Positions 53,121 through 59,580 of a stretch of DNA of 64,000 nucleotides are shown piece by piece (position 1 is the stretch's first letter; every line of letters starts with the position of its first letter). The position numbers and the translations under genes were made by a program. The stretch lies in the NCBI RefSeq assembly GCF_047872805.1, contig NZ_JBLQUK010000006.1, positions 62,001 through 126,000 of the forward strand, given 5' to 3'. Origin of the DNA: Erythrobacter sp047872805 (GTDB taxonomy: Bacteria > Pseudomonadota > Alphaproteobacteria > Sphingomonadales > Sphingomonadaceae). The notes under the pieces were generated by a model. The model had not been told where the DNA came from. It saw only the letters and a list, made by a program, of their open reading frames with translations, and did no database searches.

Positions 53121-54034
53121 GCCGCGGCGTCCCGGTCCATCAGATCGCGGTAAAGCCGTTGAAGCCGTTCAACCATCGGCCCGCGCGCTTGTGTCAGTTT
53201 GCGCCCATCGACCTCTGTCACCGGAACCACCCCCGCAAAGGTGCCGGTCACGAAAGCCTCATCAGCTCCGTAAACATCAGTGAGCGAAAAATTGCGCTCA
53301 AACACCGGAATGCCCGCTTCCCTGCATAACCGGATAACGTTGGCGCGGGTGATCCCGCCCAGACAGTAATCCCCGCTTGAGGTCCAGACCTCGCCTTTGC
53401 GCACGATGAAGAAGTGGGTGGAATTGCAGGTTGCGACAAAGCCGTGCGGGTCCAGCATCAGCGCCTCATCCGCACCCGCCTGAATCGCCTGAATGCAGGC
53501 GGTGATACAGTTCAGTTTCGAATGCGAGTTGAGTTTCTGATCCTGCACCGCCGGATCACCGCGCCGGACATGGACGGTGAACAACCGGATGCCGGCTTCG
53601 ATGGTAGACGGCAGCGGTGCCTTGTATTCGGGGATGATGACAATCGTCGCGGGCGAGATCACCACGCGCGGGTCCTGATATGGGGTAGAGCGGATCCCGC
53701 GCGTTACCATTAGGCGAATGTGCACACCTTCAGAATCGCGCATGGTATTGCCGTCGATTGTTTCATAGAGCCGCGCGGTCAGTTCTCCGCGTGTCAGCCC
53801 GATATCCATCGCAATCGCCTTGGCCCCTTCGAACAGCCGGTCGAGATGGGCATCAAGGAATGCGATTCGTCCGCGGTGCACCCGCAGCCCTTCCCACACC
53901 CCGTCGCCCAGCATGAAACCGCTGTCGAACACCGAAACGCTCGCCTCGGCGCGCGGCACCATCGCACCATTGACGTTGATCAGGATCGCGTCGTTGCGCG
54001 GATCGGGGGTAAAATCATGCGTGCCTTTTGCCAT
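53117..54034 (-). CDS. Class IV (branched-chain/D-amino acid type) aminotransferase
   Basis: PLP enzyme of fold type IV. 305 residues. Signatures: VSVFDSGFMLGDGVWEGLRV, the lysine-bearing QDQKLNSHSKLNC, GADEALMLDPHGFVATCNSTHFF and the phosphate-binding GGITRANVIRLC. The two lysines in the active segment leave the exact Schiff-base residue uncertain. It is annotated in relatives as a branched-chain aminotransferase, but the fixed partnership with a sulfotransferase suggests a dedicated pathway. First gene of the long minus-strand run; tRNA-Ser lies upstream on the other strand. Confidence 0.88.
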   Translation of the reverse strand: MAKGTHDFTPDPRNDAILINVNGAMVPRAEASVSVFDSGFMLGDGVWEGLRVHRGRIAFLDAHLDRLFEGAKAIAMDIGLTRGELTARLYETIDGNTMRDSEGVHIRLMVTRGIRSTPYQDPRVVISPATIVIIPEYKAPLPSTIEAGIRLFTVHVRRGDPAVQDQKLNSHSKLNCITACIQAIQAGADEALMLDPHGFVATCNSTHFFIVRKGEVWTSSGDYCLGGITRANVIRLCREAGIPVFERNFSLTDVYGADEAFVTGTFAGVVPVTEVDGRKLTQARGPMVERLQRLYRDLMDRDAAA

Positions 54035-54102
54035 CAGTGTTTCCTAAACGCTCATCGCATAGTGACAAGCGCGACAAGCATCGCTAGCGAGCCGTGCAGC
54101 GC

Positions 54103-54192
54103 GGACAGGTGGCAGAGCGGTTGAATGCACCGGTCTTGAAAACCGGCGTGGGTGCAAGCCCACCGTGGGTTCGAATCCCACCCTGTCCGCCA
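54103..54192 (+). tRNA. tRNA-Ser (anticodon TGA)
   Basis: 90-base class II tRNA: acceptor GGACAGG/CCTGTCC, discriminator G, encoded CCA (54190-54192); anticodon stem CCGGT/ACCGG around CTTGAAA gives anticodon TGA; the long variable arm GTGGGTGCAAGCCCAC and T arm GTGGG-TTCGAAT-CCCAC are clear. Confidence 0.96.
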
Positions 54193-54209
54193 CTTTGCTC
54201 ATGCCCCTA

Positions 54210-55064
54210 TTATGCTGTCGCGCTCACCAGCCACACTTTGCAGCCCAGCAGGATGCCCTGCCCCGGTTGATAGTGCCGTTCGAACAGGGAAAGCATATCG
54301 GCAGCGGCGCCGTTACGGATGGCTTCGGGCTGATCGGCGAGCACCCGACCGACACCCAACGAGGACAGCACGAATTGCACTGCCTCTTCGGGTGTAGTCC
54401 CCGCGCCGCCAATCGCCTGCTGGCCTTCGTAAGCCTCGACATCGACCATGCCGAACCCGCCAGAATCGAGCACTTCGCCAAGATAGCCCAGATCCTCGAA
54501 CGCGAAGGGGCCGGGCGCGCGCGGATCTGCAGGGGGCACATCGACATGCGCGCGCACCACCCCCATCAGCTCCATCATCCAGGCATTGTCGCGCGGCGGA
54601 CCCCAAATGGCCAGGTCGATCCGGGCACCCGGTCTAAGCATCGAATGTAGATTGGCAAAGGCGACGCGCGCTTCTTCAAAGAACATCGAACCAAAGCGTG
54701 AGAACAGCCGGTCGAACCCCGGCTCCTCCAGCGCGGCGGTGGCGGCATCGGCGCAGATGAAGCGCGCGCGGCTGCCCGCTGCCTTGGCGCGCTCCTGCGC
54801 CCGCTCAACCAGCATCGGGGCAATATCAAGCCCAAGCGCAGCACCCTCTGGCCCCACCTGCTCCGCGATAGAAAGCGTGGTCGCCCCGCCGCCGCAGCCC
54901 AGATCGAGCACCCTCTCACTCTGAGCATAGGCCGCGCGCGCCAACAGCGCATCACCAATCGGCGCGATCATGGCCTCGAACCGGTCAAGATTGGCGAGCC
55001 AGCGCTCACCCATTTCGCCCGACCAATCCTCTGTCTTGAGCGCTTCGCTTGCCTCGCCAGCCAT
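54210..55064 (-). CDS. Class I SAM-dependent methyltransferase
   Basis: 284 residues. Motif I VLDLGCGGGATTLS, acidic LGLDIAPMLVERAQ, and RFICADAATAA define a Rossmann methyltransferase; the style (UbiE/arsenite-type) is non-specific. The N-terminal region GEMGERWLANLDRFEAMI recurs in an alphaproteobacterial group of unknown substrate. Starts one base inside the lpdA stop (TGATG), so translationally coupled to dihydrolipoyl dehydrogenase. Confidence 0.87.
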   Translation of the reverse strand: MAGEASEALKTEDWSGEMGERWLANLDRFEAMIAPIGDALLARAAYAQSERVLDLGCGGGATTLSIAEQVGPEGAALGLDIAPMLVERAQERAKAAGSRARFICADAATAALEEPGFDRLFSRFGSMFFEEARVAFANLHSMLRPGARIDLAIWGPPRDNAWMMELMGVVRAHVDVPPADPRAPGPFAFEDLGYLGEVLDSGGFGMVDVEAYEGQQAIGGAGTTPEEAVQFVLSSLGVGRVLADQPEAIRNGAAADMLSLFERHYQPGQGILLGCKVWLVSATA

Positions 55065-56476
55065 CAGTAATGCAGCGCCCGGCCATAAGCATCGAGCACG
55101 CTTTCATGCATCATCTCGCTCAGCGTGGGATGCGGGAACACGGTTTGCATCAGCTCCGCCTCGGTTGTCTCCAGCACCTTGCCCACGGTGTAACCCTGGA
55201 TCAGCTCGGTCACTTCCGCGCCGATCATATGTGCGCCCAGCAACTCGCCGGTCTTGGCGTCGAACACGGTCTTGATGAAGCCCTCGGCCTCGCCCAGCGC
55301 GATGGCCTTGCCATTACCGATGAAGGGGAAGTTGCCGACCTTGACCTCGTAACCCGCCTCTTTCGCCTTCGCTTCGGTCAGGCCGACGCTGGCGATCTGC
55401 GGGTGGCAATAGGTGCAGCCGGGAATGGCATTGCGGTCGAGCGGATGCGGGTGAACGTCCTTGTTTCCCAGTTCCTGCGCGATGGCCTCGGCGCAGGTCA
55501 CACCTTCATGGCTCGCCTTATGCGCCAGCCACGGGCCAGGCGTGCAGTCGCCGATTGCCCACAGCCCCTTGCTCCTGGTGCGGCCATATGGGTCGATCTG
55601 GATGAAGCCGCGGTCCATCTCGGCCAGCTTGTCGATACCGATGTTCTCGGTGTTGGGGACGATCCCGATAGCAGTGATGACATGGGTGAACTCGGTGGTT
55701 TCAACCTTGCCCGCCCTGTCCTTGATCGTCGCGGCCACGCCCTTGTCGCCGATCTTCAATCCTTCGACCCCTGCGCCGGTCATGATCGTGATACCCTGCT
55801 TCTTGAGGCTCTTTTCGAGAAAGGCAGAGACATCCGCATCTTCGACCGGCACGACCCGGTCGAGCATCTCCACCACTGTCACATCGACGCCCATGTCGTT
55901 GTAGAAACTGGCGAACTCGATCCCGATCGCGCCGCTGCCGATGACCAGCAGTTTGCCCGGCATTTCAGTAGGCACCATGGCGTGGCGATAGGTCCACACA
56001 CGCTTGCCATCGGCGGGAGCAAAGGGCAGGTCGCGCGCGCGCGCGCCGGTGGCGACAATGACGTGCTTGGCGGTGAGCTTCTCCTCGCCCTTGTCCCCCT
56101 TCACCGTTAGCGAAGTTGCGCCGGTCAGCGTGCCTTCGCCCATGTGGACGGTGATCTTGTTCTTCTTCATCAGGTGGCCGATGCCCTGATTGAGCTGTTT
56201 GGCGACCCCACGCGAGCGTTTGACGATGGCGTCCAGATCCGCCTCAATGCTGCCCGCCACCTTCAATCCGTAAGACGCCGCATGGTCCATATAGTGCTTG
56301 ATCTCAGCCGAGCGCAGCAGCGCCTTGGTCGGGATGCAGCCCCAATTGAGGCAGATGCCGCCGAGGTTCTCGCGTTCGACAATTGCGGTTTTCAGCCCGA
56401 GCTGCGCGCAGCGAATCGCGGCGACATAGCCGCCCGGTCCCGAACCCAGCACCACTACATCGTAACTCACTGACAT
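55064..56476 (-). CDS. lpdA: Dihydrolipoyl dehydrogenase (E3)
   Basis: Reoxidises dihydrolipoamide with NAD+ in pyruvate and related dehydrogenase complexes. 470 residues. FAD motif VVLGSGPGGYVAAIRCAQLG, redox disulfide C42-C47 in GGICLNWGCIPTKAL, NAD motif VIGSGAIGIEFASF and the catalytic His-Glu in FPHPTLSEMMHES. Two tandem CTGACACAC units lie in its upstream region. Same strand and order as pdhC, with thioesterase and DUF559 genes between. Confidence 0.97.
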   Translation of the reverse strand: MSVSYDVVVLGSGPGGYVAAIRCAQLGLKTAIVERENLGGICLNWGCIPTKALLRSAEIKHYMDHAASYGLKVAGSIEADLDAIVKRSRGVAKQLNQGIGHLMKKNKITVHMGEGTLTGATSLTVKGDKGEEKLTAKHVIVATGARARDLPFAPADGKRVWTYRHAMVPTEMPGKLLVIGSGAIGIEFASFYNDMGVDVTVVEMLDRVVPVEDADVSAFLEKSLKKQGITIMTGAGVEGLKIGDKGVAATIKDRAGKVETTEFTHVITAIGIVPNTENIGIDKLAEMDRGFIQIDPYGRTRSKGLWAIGDCTPGPWLAHKASHEGVTCAEAIAQELGNKDVHPHPLDRNAIPGCTYCHPQIASVGLTEAKAKEAGYEVKVGNFPFIGNGKAIALGEAEGFIKTVFDAKTGELLGAHMIGAEVTELIQGYTVGKVLETTEAELMQTVFPHPTLSEMMHESVLDAYGRALHY

Positions 56477-56508
56477 TGCTCTATTTCCCTCTGCTTACAC
56501 CCGTTTGC

Positions 56509-56526
56509 TGACACACCTGACACACA
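56509..56526. repeat. Tandem 9-bp repeat upstream of lpdA
   Basis: CTGACACAC occurs twice head to tail (56509-56517, 56518-56526), 33-50 bases before the lpdA start. It could be a regulator binding site; no matching regulator is in the window. Confidence 0.4.
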
Positions 56527-56643
56527 GTCCAGAGCCGAAACAATCGCGGCCTCCGCTTGCCCAAATAAGCTGTTCCGATTTTGGCGGCGCGGGTTCAAGT
56601 CCATTCGCTCACCTTGGCATTTTACAGCCCTGTAGGACAGCCC

Positions 56644-57021
56644 CTAGACCGTCTGACCGGCAAGGCGGCGCGGCCGGTCATTTTCATCGAGCAGCACGAA
56701 TTTGAAAGTCCCGCGCGAAACCGGCGTGGTCGCCTCGCCATTGCGTTCCCGCCCCACTCCTTCTGCCAGGATCGTCAGCGAGGTGTTGCCGGTGGCGATG
56801 ACGTCGCAATAGACGCTGAGTTCATCGCCGACCTGCATTGCGCCGGGAAAGGTGAAGTCGGTCGCGTGGACCACCACCGCCTTGCCTTTGCCCACTCGGC
56901 TCGCCAGCGAGCCCGCGCCCAAAGCCATTTGCGCCATCAGCCACCCGCCGAACACCCCGCCATAGGGGTTGAGGTCGGTCGGCATGGCAGTGACGCGGAT
57001 TTGCGGGGTGTGGTCAGTCAA
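56644..57021 (-). CDS. Acyl-CoA thioesterase, hotdog fold, YciA-like
   Basis: 125 residues, one hotdog domain. RVTAMPTDLNPYGGVFGGWLMAQMALGAG aligns with the N-terminal helix region of YciA, with the catalytic Asn/Asp in the loop after AMPTD, and VVVHATDFTFPGAMQVGDELSV follows. The frame requires the TTG at 57021 to include RVTAMP; the next ATG (56985) would remove conserved residues. That TTG overlaps the DUF559 stop, so the gene's original start region may have been altered by the DUF559/repeat insertion. Confidence 0.85.
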   Translation of the reverse strand: MTDHTPQIRVTAMPTDLNPYGGVFGGWLMAQMALGAGSLASRVGKGKAVVVHATDFTFPGAMQVGDELSVYCDVIATGNTSLTILAEGVGRERNGEATTPVSRGTFKFVLLDENDRPRRLAGQTV

Positions 57022-57458
57022 AGCCCCTTTTCCCTCGCGGGAGAGGGGTTGGGGAGAGGGGGCAGGGCTGCGTCCATAATTTCCCGTGCGACACCATCGG
57101 GATTCCCGAGAATGTCATTGTTCCAGAACCGTAAAACGCGAAAGCCTTGCTCCGTCAGCCATTCGTCACGAACCGCATCATTACCGTTCTCAGCGTGCTG
57201 ACCGCCATCAGCTTCAACAATCAACCGCGCGCCGAAACAGACAAAGTCGACGATGTATTCACCGATTTGTTCTTGGCGCTTGAACTTCATTCCAGCGAGG
57301 CGCCGACCGCGCAACATCGACCACAGCTTCGCCTCGGCATCAGTCGGTTCCAGCCGCATCCTCTTGGCGAGTGGCAAGAGATCATGCTTGCCCCCTCTCC
57401 TTCCCACCGCTGCGCGGCGGGCCCCTTCCTCTCCCGCAAGGGGAGAGGAGATGGACAT
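57018..57458 (-). CDS. DUF559 (Vsr/restriction-fold) endonuclease-like protein
   Basis: 146 residues from the ATG at 57458. The core (about 34-130) is a DUF559 domain: TDAEAKLWSMLRGRRLAGMKFKRQ, YIVDFVCFGARLIVEADG and VLRFWNNDIL; the D, E-x-D pattern is that of the Vsr/PD-(D/E)xK nuclease fold. Its first 33 and last 13 codons are read through palindromic repeats (SPLAGEEGA at one end, LPNPSPAREKGL at the other), so those residues probably have no function. Embedded in the pdhC-lpdA operon. Activity and target unknown. Confidence 0.8.
   Translation of the reverse strand: MSISSPLAGEEGARRAAVGRRGGKHDLLPLAKRMRLEPTDAEAKLWSMLRGRRLAGMKFKRQEQIGEYIVDFVCFGARLIVEADGGQHAENGNDAVRDEWLTEQGFRVLRFWNNDILGNPDGVAREIMDAALPPLPNPSPAREKGL
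57022..57066. repeat. Palindromic repeat, left copy beside DUF559 gene
   Basis: GC-rich repeat with CCCTCGCGGGAGAGGGG and GGGGAGAGGGGGC. Its reverse complement shares CCCCCTCTCC and CTCTCCCGC-AGGG with the copy at 57390-57452, so the two face each other across the DUF559 gene. It encodes the last residues of the DUF559 protein and abuts the thioesterase start. Confidence 0.7.
57390..57452. repeat. Palindromic repeat, right copy beside DUF559 gene
   Basis: Contains CCCCCTCTCC, a CCGC-TGC-GCGG hairpin and the near-perfect palindrome CTCTCCCGCAAGGGGAGAG. It is inverted relative to the left copy and encodes the N-terminal SPLAGEEGARRA residues of the DUF559 frame. Confidence 0.7.
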
Positions 57459-57502
57459 TGGTTCAGCTCTCGCCGCTTGCCTGCTAGCCAAAGTTGGAGA
57501 TT

Positions 57503-58969
57503 TCACACAACCAGACCCATCGGGTTCTCGATCAGATTGCGGAATTGATCGAGCAGTTTCGCCCCGTCCACCCCGTCAATCGCGCGGTGATCGAAGCTGC
57601 CGGTGGCGCTCATCACGGTTGCGACGGTCAATTCGCCGCCGACCACCCATGGCCGCTGTTCGCCTGCGCCCACCGCCAGGATCATGCCCTGCGGCGGGTT
57701 GATGACCGCGTCGAAGCTCTTGGTGCCGAACATGCCGAGGTTGGAGAGCGACACGGTGCCGCCTTGATATTCGTGCGGTTGCAATTTGCCCTCGCGCGCC
57801 TTGCCCGCGAGCTCTTTCATCTCGGTTGAGATTTCGGCAAGGCCCTTGCGCCCGGCGTCGCGGATGATTGGGGTGATCAGCCCGCTCGGCGCGGCCACCG
57901 CCACCGACACGTCGACGCGGCTGTATTGGTGCATCACGTCGCCCTGAAACGACACATTGCATTGCGGTTCGCGTTGCAGCGCGCGGGCCAGCGCTTTGAT
58001 AATAAGATCGTTGACCGACAGTTTGACCCCGTCCGGTTCCAGACTATCGTTAAGCTGTTTGCGCAGCGCCAGCAGCGGATCGAGCCGCACATCGACGGTA
58101 AGGTAGATATGCGGCACGGTCTGCTTCGCCTCGGTCAGGCGGCGCGCGATGACCTTGCGGACATTGTTGAGTTTTTGCGCTTCGAACGGCGCGTCATATT
58201 TATTGGCTGGAGCAGCGGGCGCGCTGGGTGCCGGACTTGGTGCCGAAGCGGACTGCGCCGGGCTTTGCGTGGCGGCGGCGGCAGGCGCGCTGGCGGGGTC
58301 GAAATTCTCCACATCGGTCTTGACGATCCGCCCGCCGGGGCCGCTGCCTGTTACAGCGGCCAGGTCGATGCCCTTTTGCTCGGCGATCCGTTTTGCCAGC
58401 GGCGAAGCGACAATCCGGCCCCCCGCGCCCGATGCTGTGGGTGCCGGTGTTGGGGCGGGTGCCGATGTAGGTGCGGCGCTGCCCCCGCCCGCTGCGATGG
58501 CGGATTCGACATCACCCTTGGTAATCTTGCCCCCCGGCCCGGTGCCTTCGACCTTTGCAAGGTCGATGCCGCTGGTCTCGGCAAGCCTGCGCGCGGTCGG
58601 ACTGGCGGCGGGGCCGTCGCTGGAGGCGGGTGCGGGTGCGGGTGATGGCGAGGGTGTTGGCGGGGGTTCTGGGGATGCTTCCGGCTTGGCATCGCCCGCA
58701 GGCGCGCTGACATCGCCGATGTCTTCGCCTTCCTCCGCCAGCATCGCAATCACCGTGCCCACAGCGACATTCTCGCTGCCCTCTTCGATCACAATCGCGG
58801 CAATCGTCCCTTCATCGACCGCCTCGAACTCCATCGTCGCCTTGTCGGTTTCGATCTCGGCCATGATGTCGCCCGACTGGACCGTGTCGCCAACCTTCAC
58901 CAGCCACTTCGCCAGCGTGCCTTCTTCCATCGTTGGTGAAAGCGCGGGCATCTTGATTTCGATTGCCAT
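57503..58969 (-). CDS. pdhC: Pyruvate dehydrogenase E2 (dihydrolipoamide acetyltransferase) with two E3-binding domains
   Basis: 488 residues. Lipoyl domain 1-78 (K43 in ETDKATME), Pro/Ala linker, first peripheral-subunit-binding domain 121-158 (SPTARRLAETSGIDLAKVEGTGPGGKITKGDV), linker, second such domain 187-223 (SPLAKRIAEQKGIDLAAVTGSGPGGRIVKTDV), linker, then the acetyltransferase domain (about 265-488) with catalytic FDHRAIDGVDGA. One binding domain is the norm for this family. The ATG at 58969 begins the conserved MAIEIKMPALSPTMEEG. Same strand as lpdA. Confidence 0.96.
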   Translation of the reverse strand: MAIEIKMPALSPTMEEGTLAKWLVKVGDTVQSGDIMAEIETDKATMEFEAVDEGTIAAIVIEEGSENVAVGTVIAMLAEEGEDIGDVSAPAGDAKPEASPEPPPTPSPSPAPAPASSDGPAASPTARRLAETSGIDLAKVEGTGPGGKITKGDVESAIAAGGGSAAPTSAPAPTPAPTASGAGGRIVASPLAKRIAEQKGIDLAAVTGSGPGGRIVKTDVENFDPASAPAAAATQSPAQSASAPSPAPSAPAAPANKYDAPFEAQKLNNVRKVIARRLTEAKQTVPHIYLTVDVRLDPLLALRKQLNDSLEPDGVKLSVNDLIIKALARALQREPQCNVSFQGDVMHQYSRVDVSVAVAAPSGLITPIIRDAGRKGLAEISTEMKELAGKAREGKLQPHEYQGGTVSLSNLGMFGTKSFDAVINPPQGMILAVGAGEQRPWVVGGELTVATVMSATGSFDHRAIDGVDGAKLLDQFRNLIENPMGLVV

Positions 58970-59109
58970 GACCTGCTTGAGACTCCCGAGATTCTGCAAA
59001 ATTGCGGTGCTGTGTTCACGTTTAGAGATGCAGGCGTTTGGGGCAAGTCCCGAGGCGCGCTTGCATTGTTACGATTTTGACAGGATATTCGCGTCTGAGA
59101 GGGTCATCC

Positions 59110-59562
59110 ATGCGCACATTTCTGGTCATTATCGACGAAAGCGACGAGGCGCGATCCGCCTTGCGCTTTGCTGCGCGGCGCGCGGTGCAGGTCGGGGGTG
59201 CGGTGCATTTGCTGGCGCTGGTCCCGCAACAGAATTTCAGCGCATTCGGCGCGGTGCAGGCAACCATCGAACAGGAAGCGCACGACCGCGCCGAAATTCT
59301 GGCGCATGGCGTGGCCGGAAACCTGCTTTCGGAAAGCGGGATCATGCCAACCATTTCGGTCAAGATCGGCAATGGCCAGAAAATCGTCAGCGAATTTCTG
59401 GAGGCGCATAATGAAGTCGCGGCGCTGGTGCTGGGCGCGGCCAAAGGCGGCAGTCCGGGGCCGCTGGTGACGCACTTTGCCGCACATGCAGGCGCCCTGC
59501 CCTGCCCGCTCTATGTCATACCCCACGAATATGATGAGCTGAGCAGCCACCACGAGGTGTGA
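59110..59562 (+). CDS. Universal stress protein (UspA-like)
   Basis: 150 residues, single Usp domain. FLVIIDESDEARSALRFAARRA at the start and ALVLGAAKGGSPGPLVTHFAAH near the end resemble the ATP-binding G-x2-G-x9-G(S/T) motif, with the last element less canonical. Start at the ATG 59110 after GAGAGGG. Divergent from pdhC by 140 bases and converging with rnr, the ends 18 bases apart. Confidence 0.85.
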   Translation: MRTFLVIIDESDEARSALRFAARRAVQVGGAVHLLALVPQQNFSAFGAVQATIEQEAHDRAEILAHGVAGNLLSESGIMPTISVKIGNGQKIVSEFLEAHNEVAALVLGAAKGGSPGPLVTHFAAHAGALPCPLYVIPHEYDELSSHHEV

Positions 59563-59580
59563 ATAGCGGGTGGTAAGCGA

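Noticed and set aside
57018..57458. DUF559 gene as part of a restriction-modification or CRISPR defence locus
   Set aside because: No methylase, specificity subunit, cas gene or repeat-spacer array is near; neighbours are pyruvate dehydrogenase genes.
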